Of a stretch of DNA of 64,000 nucleotides, positions 55,401 to 64,000 are shown in pieces. How positions within the stretch are numbered: position 1 is the first letter of the stretch; every line of letters starts with the position of its first letter. The translations under genes and the position numbers were made by a program. The notes beneath the pieces were generated by a model, which saw only the letters and a list, made by a program, of their open reading frames with translations, made no database searches and was not told the DNA's origin. Source of the stretch: Dendrocalamus latiflorus (lineage: Eukaryota > Streptophyta > Magnoliopsida > Poales > Poaceae); contig CM029626.1 in NCBI GenBank assembly GCA_017311315.1, forward strand, positions 13,546,106 through 13,610,105, written 5' to 3'.

Positions 55401-56151
55401 GCTCTAGAAGTCTACTAGCTCGTGCTGCAGCGTTCCGAGGGCCGCCACTAGAGTGCCTCCGCCGCCCAAGCAGCAGGGTCTGCTGGTGCGGAGGCCTGTG
55501 CGGTGATGTTGTTGGTGATGACGGCTTGAGCACCGAAATCGCTAAGCATGTTGGTGCGGTAAACATGGCGATTGGCGACAGTTCTGGAGCGCTCGTCGAA
55601 GTCAACGTCGTCTCGGCACGGGCTCTGGGGTCTCTCAGCGTACCAGCGCGGGCGTCGAGGTCGGCGGATGCACCGGCGTGGGTGTCGAGGTTAGCGGACG
55701 TGCCAGCACGGGTGTCGGGGTCGACTGTCGTGCCGGCGTGGGCGTCGGGGTCGGCGGTCGTGCCGGTGCAGGCGTCAGGGTCGGCGGTCGTGCCGGCGCG
55801 GGCATCAGGGTCGACAGTCGTGCTGGCGCAACATCGTGGTTGGCGGACGTGTCGGTGCAAGCGTCGAGGCCGATGGTTGTGCCGGTGTTAGCGTCGGACC
55901 GATGGTTGCGCCGGTGTTGACATTGGAGCTAGCTCCTGGCGCCGGCACTAACCGCTCACCACCCGCGACCCCAAGGTGTCGCTGCCATGTTGGTGGTGGG
56001 CCCTCGACCACCTGCCCCTGCGCACTAGCCTCGGCGCGCCGCCGCCACCATGCTTCTCTTTCGCTTAGATGTCATCGCTATTTTCTTGGGCGCCATTGCT
56101 TCTCTCAAGCTTGTAGCTTGCTCGTCGGTCCCCACAGACAGCGCAAACTGG
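55400..56151 (-). other. Gypsy 5' leader/gag N-terminal region with Ala/Thr/Pro-rich repeats
   Basis: A degenerate 24-30 bp repeat (variants of GTCGTGCCGGCGTGGGCGTC on the + strand) fills 55650-55880. On the minus strand it reads DARAGTTADPDACTGTTADP-like repeats. Confidence 0.6.
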
Positions 56152-56387
56152 TGTGGTTATGACCCAAACAATAAATAAGGGGACTAGTATAGAGAGTATA
56201 GCAAATAAATTGGCCTAGCTCTCTCCTTTGCCCAGGCCGTATATACACATGGCCATAAGGCCTGATTACAATAATACCCTCTACAATAACGTACTATGTC
56301 AGGGATATAGATGTCTTTTTATATGTCTCATTGGGTCTTTTGGCCCAGCAGGCCGAATTGATTTAGCTGGGGGCCACCCCTACAACA
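56152..56387 (-). repeat. 5' LTR of the truncated gypsy
   Basis: 236 bp. On the minus strand it starts TGTTGTAGGGGTGGCCCCC and ends GGGTCATAACCACA. The start and end resemble the LTR at 62272-62633 (TGTTGGGGGAGTGGCCCCC and GGTCTATAACCACA), so the two elements belong to related families. Confidence 0.75.
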
Positions 56388-56982
56388 TACATACTGCCCT
56401 CTAAATAGCTTTAGTAGGCTTTTGGTATAAAATGTCTTCTCATTGTCATAACTATAAGTCCATAACCGCTAATGGATAGTATATGTTTCACTTCTGCAAT
56501 TACCAGTATGGCCACTGAGAACAAAACTGAGGTACCTTGAGCAGTTTAGGATACCTACATTTTAGAAAGGGCGATTGTTCCTTGGTCTGCTCAACTGTTT
56601 CTTAAGAAGGGAAAATATTGGCTGTGTTAATCATATTACAATTCACATAAAAGCTTGAGTGTAAATACTTACTGTTCTATTGTACAGGAGTGGTAAAATA
56701 ATGTCCCTTTGTTCGTCGATTAGTTTTTTCTTTTCTTTTATAAATGTGAAGCGATATACCTTGCTGGATACACTTGTTGTTAAAGATTGCATTGATAATT
56801 AAGAGTTGTTGGAACTCACATTGTTCTTTCTTCTCCCCCAATTCCAGTATTCCACCGCTACCACTTATAACTGACAACTACCTCATGAATTTCTCCATCC
56901 AACTCGAATGCCAACCTCTCACATGCCACTATAGAGCGGAAAAACAGTTCAAGACAGTGCGCGAGAACAAAATGTGATATAC

Positions 56983-57351
56983 CTTGAGTAGGATGCCGTA
57001 GGAGACCCCGTCGACGCCGCACCCCCTGGGCCGGCGCATGTCCTCGAAGAGGCGGAGGAAGAGGTCGACGTCGCCGCAGCGCACGCAGGCCTCCAGCACG
57101 GCGTTCATAACGATGGTGTTGAGGCCCCAGGCCCCGCGCGCGCGCCGCTTGGCCGCCTCCACCTCCTCCATGATCTGGGCGAGCTGCCTGCGGCGGGTGA
57201 GGTCGACGATGCGGGAGGTGAGGCGGCGGAGGTCGGGCGGCTGCGGGGGCTTGTTGTTGGAGGGCCTGGGGCGGCGGCCGGGCGGGCGAGGGGAGGAGGC
57301 GGCGGCGGAAAGTAGTGTTTGTGTCAATAGTTTAGCCCACAATACTGCCAC
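56983..57351 (-). pseudogene. PPR-CBS relic, exon 1
   Basis: 123 codons from MAVLWAKLL to VSYGILLK, ending at a good donor (CTCAAG, then GTATAT). It contains RLTSRIVDLTRRRQLAQIME and a PPR unit (NTIVMNAVLEACVRCGDVDL, about residues 77-123). The first 12 codons are AT-rich and contrast sharply with the GC-rich rest (break near 57312), so the true N-terminus may have been replaced. Confidence 0.8.
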
Positions 57352-57753
57352 TCATCTTGGTTTTGTTGTGTAATTTGTGTCTATTGTGCTTTTTCATGTG
57401 ATATCACTCAGGCCCTATACAAAACGGCTTTTCTGAGAGGTTTTGATAGCAATTATTAGTACTTGATTGAAATGGGCTCCGTAGCGGTCGTTAACTTTTG
57501 AATAAGGCATTCAATTAAAGCAAAATTAGAAAAAACACCTATCTTCACAAACAATATAAAGAAAAAAAAAGATAATCATGTTAATAAACTAATGTATTTA
57601 AAATAGCTTTTAGTTTCTAAAAGCAAAAAAACCATTTGAATGGTGCCTAAGAAAAAGAGTCCACGGGAGAGTTAAGAGTAGCAATGTTGTGGGGTCGGGG
57701 AAGAAGGCAAAGTATTTAAGAAAGTCATTGTTGGGACGCGATACAAAAGATTG
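57352..57753. other. Upstream of the PPR-CBS relic, no gene
   Basis: AT-rich. A degenerate MITE-like pair of ends may be present (GGCCCTATACAAAACGGC near 57412 and AAACCATTTGAATGGTGCC near 57630), but I could not confirm it. Confidence 0.35.
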
Positions 57754-57756
57754 TAA

Positions 57757-57986
57757 GGGCATCTCCAACAGTATGAGTTAGTTACTAGCTCTAAGACAAC
57801 TTCTCCAATAGTACTAACTTTAGCACATAGCTCATAACATAAATAGCCCCACATGACACTCTCACATAATCTTGGAATGTGTGTATGAGACTAGCTCTTG
57901 ATCAAGAGATAGCTTTTCTCTCTCTTCTATTAAAATATGAAATAATATGCTTAGAGCTAGCTCATAAGTCACTGTTGGAGATGCTC
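57757..57986. mobile_element. Tourist-type MITE (GGGCATCTCCAACAG family)
   Basis: 230 bp. The left end GGGCATCTCCAACAGT and the right end ACTGTTGGAGATGCTC are inverted (one mismatch), flanked by the TAA direct repeat (57754-57756 and 57987-57989), as for PIF/Harbinger MITEs. Confidence 0.88.
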
Positions 57987-57989
57987 TAA

Positions 57990-58397
57990 GCGATAACAAC
58001 GTGGTGTGAGTACGGAAAAGATGGCTGGAACTCCTTGCTGCCATTAGAGATGGAACATGTGGTACTTATGTGATCCACCTCGCCATCGCTAGAGACCATT
58101 AGGAACGTGTAGATCCATCATTAGAGTATTTTTCATTGGAGAGGGAAGCTATAGTAATGTTTTTTAGATGGAATCAAGTTGTCTCCCTAGAGCATTACTG
58201 CGCACGGGAGTTTTTCCACATCATACGGATAAATCTTTTTTTAGGAAAACACTATGAGAGAGAGAAAGGGAGGAACCCAAAACACCAAAAACAAAATCAG
58301 CTAGAGCTAATTTAAGAGGGAAGAATACCGTGTAAAACCGGCTTGACTCTATGGAGCAGCAAAGATGCCTCTAATCTAAGTCTAGAAAGCTAATCCA
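57990..58397. other. No gene recognised
   Basis: Short intergenic stretch with no open frame of note. Confidence 0.4.
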
Positions 58398-58685
58398 GGA
58401 GACTGATCAATATGGCTTCAGCTTCTGGCTTCAGCTTATTTTTACACTATTCATAAATTTCGTCTTTTTCTGAACTTTTGGCTTTTTTTAGTTTTTTTAC
58501 CGGTTATTTTTTCCTCGTATTTGTTTACATTATACGTGATGTGCTAATATGTTTTTTCTATTTTTAATTTTTTTTAAAATTTAATTATGGTAAATAAGCC
58601 TCTGTCTGCTACAGTGCTTTTTTCAGCCAGCTACAGTGTTTTCAGCCATAAGCCATGAGGCTTTCAGCCGAACCGATCACCACCT
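58398..58685 (+). mobile_element. Tourist-like MITE, family A copy 4
   Basis: Shares CTATTCATAA(A/G)TTTCGTC, TTTCAGCCAGCTACAGTGTT and the end AGCCGAACCGATCACCACC with copies at 33688 and 35208. Confidence 0.78.
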
Positions 58686-58741
58686 ATGTCAATGTTGTTG
58701 AAAGATAAGTTCGTTCCTTACTATCATACGAATAATTCTTA

Positions 58742-58986
58742 CTCCCTCTGTTCTTTTTTATTTGACAATTTTGATTTTTCACAATCTTTGACTTACGAAT
58801 TTGACCACTACTTTTTATAACTTTGTACTAAGATATACTAATAAAATTGTAATATTATGAAATTATTTTTAATGATAAATCTGATGATATAATTTTATAT
58901 AGTTAATTTAGATGATTTTAAATCTATAAGTGGTCAAACTTAAAAAGTTTGATGGCACGGATTCTATTAAGTCAAATAAAAAAGAG
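58742..58986. mobile_element. Stowaway MITE
   Basis: The left end CTCCCTCTGTTCTTTTTTAT and the right end (inverted) CTCTTTTTTATTTGAC are flanked by TA on both sides (58740-58741 and 58987-58988). The interior is AT-rich with TTTGACC/GGTCAAA near the ends. Confidence 0.8.
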
Positions 58987-59131
58987 TAAGTTCTAATAAT
59001 GATGTTCTTTAAGAAAGTACAATTAGATTTCGTTTGGAACCCGACACTTTTTTTTCTAGAATCCAATAATAATTGAATTGTATTTAACATTTAATTAAAA
59101 AAATATTGTATTGCAAACATGTTCTTGGCTA

Positions 59132-59358
59132 GGTTCTTTTGGACTTTTATGCTTATGACTTTTAACTTATGCTACAATAATTAACTTTTAAACAAAGTAT
59201 CTTTTTAAGGTGACGTCTACAAGCCGATTGTAGTAGACATTGTCCTAACTTCATCTATATCGGCAAAAATCACACATGATTCTCTATCCATATACTCTCT
59301 CATGAACACCCATAATTCAAAATTTTAAACAAAAAACCATAACCCAAAAGAATCCACC
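59132..59358. mobile_element. Tourist-like MITE, family B copy 3
   Basis: The left end GGTTCTTTTGGACTTTTATG and the right end CCCAAAAGAATCCACC are inverted, followed by TTA. The interior shares ATATCGGCAAAAATCACAC and TACAATAATTA with copy 1. Confidence 0.6.
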
Positions 59359-59556
59359 TTATCTGTTGAGTATGAACAGGCCCAAACTTGACTCATTATG
59401 ACTTCACCTGACAAATAGCCCCATTTTAACCGGATTTTTCCCAAACTTGTTATAGAAGAGTCGGATTCGGCCTGCTATCCCTCACCTCTCGTCCTCTCGG
59501 GCCTCCAGTGACCCCCTCTTTCTCGAAGCCGCCATCGCCCTCACTTGCCTGCCGCT

Positions 59557-60092
59557 GTAAGGGTGGGAAATGATGTGAAATATCCGTATTATCCGTTACC
59601 ATATTTGATATGATACGAATACAGTAGAATTTTTTCATCTGATTAACAATTTCTCTCATATTCGCACTCTTATTCGAATTTGCATAAAAAATTATGAATA
59701 TAGTATAGAATTTTATCATCTAAAATGTTATTTTATCCGGACTATTCGTATTCGACGAAATAATATACATATTTTAATTGCAAAGCGACTAATTAGTTTG
59801 ATATGGTTTTTAATTCAATATTAATTCGTGTTTCTTTATGTGAGTAATTGAATTAGAATGATTAGGGAGATTGGATCATATACCCTCCCTTTAGTTGGGA
59901 AATTGAGAATTTACCTTCCACGTTTCAATGACACGTGGGGTCATCATAAGTCACTGACACATAGGTCAGGAGGGTAAATCTTTAATTTCCATCTAAATGG
60001 AGGGTATATGATCAATTTTTTCGTTAAGAAATTATATTTAAGAATATTTAAGTTCATATTCTTTTATAAAGTACGATTTCCAACCCTGGCCT
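59557..60092. mobile_element. hAT-like insertion just upstream of TAF10
   Basis: The left end GTAAGGGTGGGAAATG and the right end (inverted) AGGCCAGGGTTGGAAATCG share AGGGT.GGAAAT. An 8-bp repeat CTGCCGCT flanks it (59549-59556 and 60093-60100), fitting hAT. Very AT-rich inside. It separates what looks like GC-rich TAF10 5' sequence on the two sides. Confidence 0.6.
59874..60013. mobile_element. Nested foldback MITE
   Basis: 140 bp of near-palindrome: the left arm GATCATATACCCTCCCTTTA and the right arm TAAATGGAGGGTATATGATC, with further inverted text (GGGAAATTGAGAATTTACC against GGTAAATCTTTAATTTCC) and a central TGACACGTGGGGTCATC hairpin. Confidence 0.75.
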
Positions 60093-60266
60093 CTGCCGCT
60101 TCCAAATCCACCGACGGTGACCTCCTCCCCCACCCATCCATCCTTCCAGGCTATCACTCCCTCGGTGAGCGATGTTCTTTCCGTCTTTCCACCAAGGGAT
60201 CCGTGTGATTTTACCCTAGGTTCTTGACCCACTCGCGCTCGTCAGGCGAAGGCGGCGGACGGGAGG

Positions 60267-62098
60267 ATGATGGGAAGCAACAGCGGCGGCGGCGGAGGAG
60301 GAGGTGGGATGGTTCCGAGCATGGGCGGGCCCATGGGGGCTGCCGGCGGAAGCGGCGACGGGCGGCACGACGACGAGGCCGCCCTCACCGAGTTCCTCTC
60401 CTCCCTCATGGACTACACCCCCACGGTACGGTAACACATTCTTGACCTAATACCCTCTCCTTCGGCCGATTTCGGAGTTCTGTGTTTGATTCGGTAGCGC
60501 GGCAGATTCCGGACGAGCTGGTGGAGCACTACCTCGGCCGCAGCGGCTTCCACTGCCCTGACCTACGCCTGTAAGTACCACCCCCCCCCCCCCCCCCCCC
60601 CCAATATCTCTCCCAAGAACACTCCTCTCTCCCCCAGGATGGCTGAATTGGCGGTTAAGATGAGACTTATTCGCTGCCCTGGAATCATTGAAACTAAGCT
60701 CGAGCTGAAATTTGCATGATCTCTTGTACACATGGTGACAATCCGATGGAGCCACTTAGGGTTGTTTGTAGCGCTTTGCTGGTTGCTACCCCAGTCGGGG
60801 GGAGATTTTGTTGTCTCCCCCTTCAACCTGGTGATTATTCGTCCACATGAATGACATGATCCCTTTTTGTTTTCTAACTTCTTGTTCTACAGAACGAGGC
60901 TGGTTGCTGTAGCCACTCAAAAGTTCATTTCAGATGTTGCAAGCGATTCTCTTCAGTATGTATATTTACAATCTCACTCTTTTTTCCCCCAACTCAATGC
61001 AATTCGTCTGTGAAATTATATGTTATGCATAAGGATGTGCAAGTAAATTTCTTTTCTGCGAGTTTATCAGCTTCCAGTCTAAATCTATGTCATACAAAGT
61101 CATCCTCTTGTCAGAAGATTTTCCCCTTCTTATCCATTAAATTGTGTTTAGAATAGTCGCATCTTTTCCAGCCTTGCTAATTGCTATCATCTATGTTCTT
61201 TTCCCAAAAAAAAAAAAATTGACACATGCCACTGCAAAACTAATGATATTTTTACTATGTGCTGTACGGCTCTTGCAAACTACCCACGCCACAATAGTGA
61301 TGGATTTTTAGCCCTTTAAAGATCTCATGTTTTATTAAGAATCCATTATGTTCTGGTAGCGTTTCCCCTAACTAATATAATGCAACCTCTCTTGAAATAT
61401 TCTATGTCTTCCCAGGGTTTCATGGAACCCACTCCTATCTTTCAATCTGCACCACTTCCGTGCCCTCCCCATTTTACTTGATCAACTACGTTACCGCCCC
61501 CTCCTCCCTGACTTCTTCTTGGTAAGGTTTGAGTGGTCCAGAGCTTGTTGCAATGTGGTGCTGAATCTCGGGGAATGGCCAGTTCAGCTGCTTCCCACCT
61601 TCCAAGCTCTTACTCCGGATCCTCCTGACCAAGTCATGGAACCAAACATGACATCTTAATTCCTAACCGTATAACAAACTAGGCTAAGTAGTTTGATTGC
61701 AATATGTATTTTGCTAGTCTAAAAAATATGTATTGTACTGATGAGATAGGAGAAATTAATTACAATGTTGGCTTGATCTTCGCGTATTTAAAGTGAAGCT
61801 GTTTTTGGTGTGGGTATGTCATAACTCATAACAGTTGCACTATACCTTGCACACTAATATGATATTACATGATTCTTCCCCTTGAACTAGGCACTGCAAA
61901 GCCAGGGTAGCAGCACCTATCAAAGACAACAAGAGCAAACAACCGAAGGTGATATTACTTCATAGTTGAACTTTCATGTTACTCCTAGCATGAAATCTTG
62001 CATACCATCCTTACCGCTTGCTGATAACACATTTTATTGTACTTCAGGATAGACGTCTTGTATTGACAATGGATGATCTTTCTAAAGCCTTACGTGAG
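60267..62098 (+). CDS. TAF10: TFIID subunit TAF10 (exons 1-5; last exon not seen)
   Basis: Exons 60267-60425, 60506-60570, 60893-60955, 61891-61948 and 62048-62098, all with GT/AG borders and matching phases (132 codons). A histone-fold-containing general transcription factor of TFIID and SAGA complexes in the nucleus. Visible signatures: a Gly-rich N-terminus (residues 6-14), DDEAALTEFLSSLMDYTPT, then IPDELVEHYLGRSGFHCPDL, TRLVAVATQKFISDVASDSL, HCKARVAAPIKDNKSKQPK and DRRLVLTMDDLSKALRE. Plant TAF10 normally ends about 27 residues later (text like HGVNLKHPEYF). That last exon is not found before 64000, though intron 5 already holds a transposon and a LINE piece. It probably lies beyond the window; loss is possible. 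ATG at 60267 is chosen as the first in-frame start in a GC-rich leader. Confidence 0.93.
60581..60602. repeat. Poly-C tract in TAF10 intron 2
   Basis: 22 consecutive C, eight bases after the GTAAGT donor. Confidence 0.95.
60956..61890 (+). other. TAF10 intron 3
   Basis: 935-bp intron from GTATGT to AACTAG. A C-rich middle (61415-61640) has a short open stretch but no recognised coding match. Confidence 0.7.
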
Positions 62099-62271
62099 GT
62101 AAAGCATTTTCCTATTACATCTGAGCTTTACTTTTTATGCAGTAGCCCACCATTTGCAGCGTCTGTTCTCATGTTTGGAGGCTCACATTATTTGGTTTGG
62201 ACACAAAATAGCAATTAGCCAATTACTTTTATTAGGACTTGAACCCCTGCACCGATAAACTCATTGAAATT

Positions 62272-62797
62272 TGTTGGGGGAGTGGCCCCCACCTTAGCCC
62301 AATTGGAAAACTGGGCCAAAAGGTCCATTAAGTATGTAACCGTGTGGCATGCCCAAAGGGGCTATTATAGGGGAAAGGATATGTTCATTCCTACTATTGT
62401 AGACCCCAATAGAGGCATTTGTGTAAGCTAACTCCCCATGGCTATAAGTACGTGCCTTAGGGCGCCATAGAGGAGAGGGTATTAAGATTTTTAGCGAAAG
62501 GACTAGGTAATAGACTACATATTGTGCATACATATTCTACATCTGCTCCCATTGTGAGCTTTGGGCTCCGGGTAGCCTCTTTGTGGCCTCCGCGTAGCCC
62601 CCATCATCCACTATTTGGTCTATAACCACAATAGTTAGCACCGTCCATGGGGAGTGGTGTAGAAGCTACAAGTCGATGCAAAGAAGTTAGGATGCGATGG
62701 CACCAAAGAAGGCACCAATGAAGGTGACGAAGACAGCCCTTTTATGGCCTCCTCCCCCTAGCCCCCATTATCCACTGTTTGGTCTGTAACCATAACA
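62272..62797 (+). mobile_element. Internally deleted LTR retrotransposon in TAF10 intron 5
   Basis: A complete LTR (62272-62633, TGTTGGGGG to AACCACAATA), about 100 bp of leader, then only the last 60 bp of the second LTR (62738-62797, GCCTCCTCCCCCTAGCCCCC to ACCATAACA). Flanked by the perfect 5-bp repeat AAATT (62267-62271 and 62798-62802). Intact flanks with a missing middle point to an internal deletion after insertion. Related to the gypsy LTR at 56152. Confidence 0.82.
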
Positions 62798-62802
62798 AAA
62801 TT

Positions 62803-63329
62803 CACCATGGTAGAATGGCTTAACTAATCCTTTGAGACCAAGAGGATTGCTTAATGTTGCCATGTTGGTTTCTCGTTTCCCTAAAGGGCTAAAACCAAAT
62901 ATGTCATATGGATTCAATGCTCCGACATACAGCTCACCAAAATTCGTAAGGACAAACTCAACAATTAGCGGCAGCTAAGAACATCTTACCAGAGCAAAGG
63001 CATCAACTTTACATGAAATCAGCATTTAAGCACAGCTGCACAGGCTTGGGATTGGCTGTACACTAACAGGTCTAATTGGCAAATGATTTCCTATAGTTTC
63101 TCCTAAGAATGTTTGAGGCATGCCTGATCCTAGCAGCAGTGACATCGAATTCTATATGGCTTGTATCTTCATAAGAGTTAACTACACGAACAGCTTTTGT
63201 ATTGGATATTGTGCAATGCATATAAGGCCATAAACAAATTAAAAATATATTTTTTCCTCTTTACTGGACTGATGAGACCATTATCACTCTAATTAGCACA
63301 GCAAGGGAGAGAGGAATTTGAATGATACT
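62803..63329. other. TAF10 intron 5 or downstream DNA, no exon seen
   Basis: Searched for the TAF10 C-terminal exon (text like HGVNLKHPEYFADSP) in all + frames by eye; none was found. Confidence 0.45.
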
Positions 63330-63560
63330 AGAAAAGTAAAAAATCATGGCTCATCTCCCAAGTAACATGGGTAATAGTGCAATCACTAAAATGATGGAGA
63401 ATAGACTCAAGTTCAGCAGATGAAGCAACCTTCACTTTGCCAATCCAACCACGCATTTTCTGATCATCTTTAGTGAGAATGCTTTTATCCAAAATCAGCC
63501 ACAAGAGGACCATTATTTTCAAGGAATTAGGCACTTCCAGAATCTAAATTTGTCATACAG
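63330..63560 (-). pseudogene. LINE-type zf-RVT domain fragment
   Basis: Minus-strand text FRFWKCLIP, then LKIMVLLWLILDKSILTKDD and QKMRGWIGKVKVASSAELES, LHHFSDCTITHVTW. This is the pattern '.IWK..IP.KIK.FLWL...KSILTKDNL.KR.W....C..C', the zinc-binding domain downstream of plant LINE reverse transcriptases. The Cys pair is lost. Only this fragment remains. Confidence 0.65.
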
Positions 63561-63651
63561 ACTCGCATTACCAGTGTTCAATTCCCTACAAGGTTTATAC
63601 CAAGAAGACACAGTATATCTTCTGTTCATACCAAAGCAGTTTTGTGGGTTA

Positions 63652-64000
63652 GAGCAACTCCAGCAGGGCCCCTACTTGAGCCCTCATCCTACTTTTGAGG
63701 GCCGAGGGGCAAAAAACTCACTCCAGCAGGCCCCTACTTAAGCCCTCAAAAGTAGGGGGCCTTCAAATCTCCCCCTCGAGCCCTCATTCCTGGGGGGTCT
63801 GGAGGGAGCCCCTACTTTTGAGGGCTCAAGTAGGGGTCCTGCTGGCTGGAGTGAGTTTTTTGCCCCTCGGCCCTCAAAAGTAGGATGAGGATGAGGGTGG
63901 GTCCTATGTGTTATCCCCTCTAAGAATGAATTTGAGGGTCCTGTTTTGAGGGCTCCTACTGGAGTGTAGCCCAAAAAACAGAGCCCTCAAAAGTAGGAAG
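63652..64000. mobile_element. Tourist-like hairpin MITE, cut by the window end
   Basis: Starts GAGCAACTCCAGCAG after TTA (63649-63651), a form of the GGGCATCTCCAACAG end at 57757. Long inverted arms: CCCCTACTTGAGCCCTCA and GGGCAAAAAACTCACTCCAG on the left are matched by TTTTGAGGGCTCAAGTAGGG and CTGGAGTGAGTTTTTTGCCC on the right (63800-63890). More CCCTCAAAAGTAGG repeats follow to the end. Confidence 0.75.

Larger units (their letters stand above)
52668..56387 (-). mobile_element. Truncated Ty3/gypsy retrotransposon
   Basis: The minus-strand element starts with an LTR at 56387 and runs through gag, protease and the first half of RT. It stops at 52668 inside the RT text GKLLGFLV, where the minisatellite begins. 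RNase H, integrase and the 3' LTR are absent. After the LTR comes TTTGCGCTGTCTGTGGGGAC, a decayed form of the usual GGCGCCGTCTGTGGGGA segment. Confidence 0.85.
41605..57351 (-). pseudogene. PPR plus CBS-domain protein gene, broken (Arabidopsis CBSPPR1/At5g10690-like)
   Basis: Six exon remnants on the minus strand: 57351-56983, 51099-50860, 43946-43869, 42736-42670, 42588-42412 and 41883-41605, most with good GT/AG borders. Exon 1 gives a basic N-terminus and one PPR unit; exons 3-6 give the C-terminal region with a CBS-like segment (VVMRFFKDRAVPPVDDWGSC). Compared with my recollection of the family, a large central block of PPR repeats between exon 1 and the second remnant is missing. Three small deletions break the frame (exons at 50860 and 42670). 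Intron space holds a young Copia (44582-50483) and a truncated gypsy (52668-56387). Intact members are thought to act in organelles. Uncorrected sequencing errors could explain the small indels but not the missing exons. Confidence 0.8.

Overview
The window is nuclear DNA from a monocot, almost certainly a grass. The evidence is the coding content (a plant TAF10 gene, a single-finger QALGGH zinc-finger gene, a PPR-CBS gene relic), spliceosomal introns, grass-type CACTA, Tourist, Stowaway and Micron-like elements, and GC-rich retrotransposon ORFs typical of Poaceae. I cannot name the species. Most of the 64 kb is transposon sequence. Only two genes look usable: a 132-residue C2H2 zinc-finger protein (24172-24570, +) and TAF10 (60267 onward, +), whose last exon is not in view. 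A third gene, a PPR plus CBS-domain protein on the minus strand (57351 down to 41605), is broken.

Layout. 1-4190: old unrecognised or LTR-like sequence with an 84-bp tandem duplication. 4190-17376: one decayed L1-type LINE (ORF1, then endonuclease and reverse transcriptase, then a poly-A end), split by a gypsy-like element (7412-11604) and a CACTA element (13037-15044), with a Tourist-like MITE near its 3' end. The gypsy-like element carries a piece of a second CACTA and a histone H3 relic (10127-10279, -) with a recognisable histone promoter and an exact 86-codon in-frame deletion. 18060-20921: a Stowaway-type element hosting two related elements inside (TA)n runs. 20990-22564: a hAT element with a perfect 8-bp target duplication and a smaller hAT MITE nested inside it. 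24-36 kb: the zinc-finger gene, then gene-poor DNA with several MITEs and a long inverted-repeat element.

36296-41427 is a degenerate Copia element with unusually short (130 bp) LTRs. The PPR-CBS pseudogene runs from 41605 to 57351. One intron holds a very young Copia element (44582-50483) whose two 452-bp LTRs differ at one base; its polyprotein frame is open except for one TGA. Another part holds a truncated gypsy element (52668-56387) abutting a 67-bp minisatellite. The central PPR exons are missing, and three small deletions break the remaining frame.

57.7-64 kb: several MITEs, a hAT-like insertion with a nested foldback element directly in front of TAF10, the TAF10 exons, a miniature LTR element in TAF10 intron 5, a LINE fragment, and a Tourist-like hairpin element cut by the window end. 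TAF10 and the PPR-CBS relic are arranged head to head.

The most unusual items are the H3 mini-gene with its promoter, the multi-level nesting, the young Copia element with a satellite-like array inside each LTR, and the staged decay of the PPR-CBS gene.
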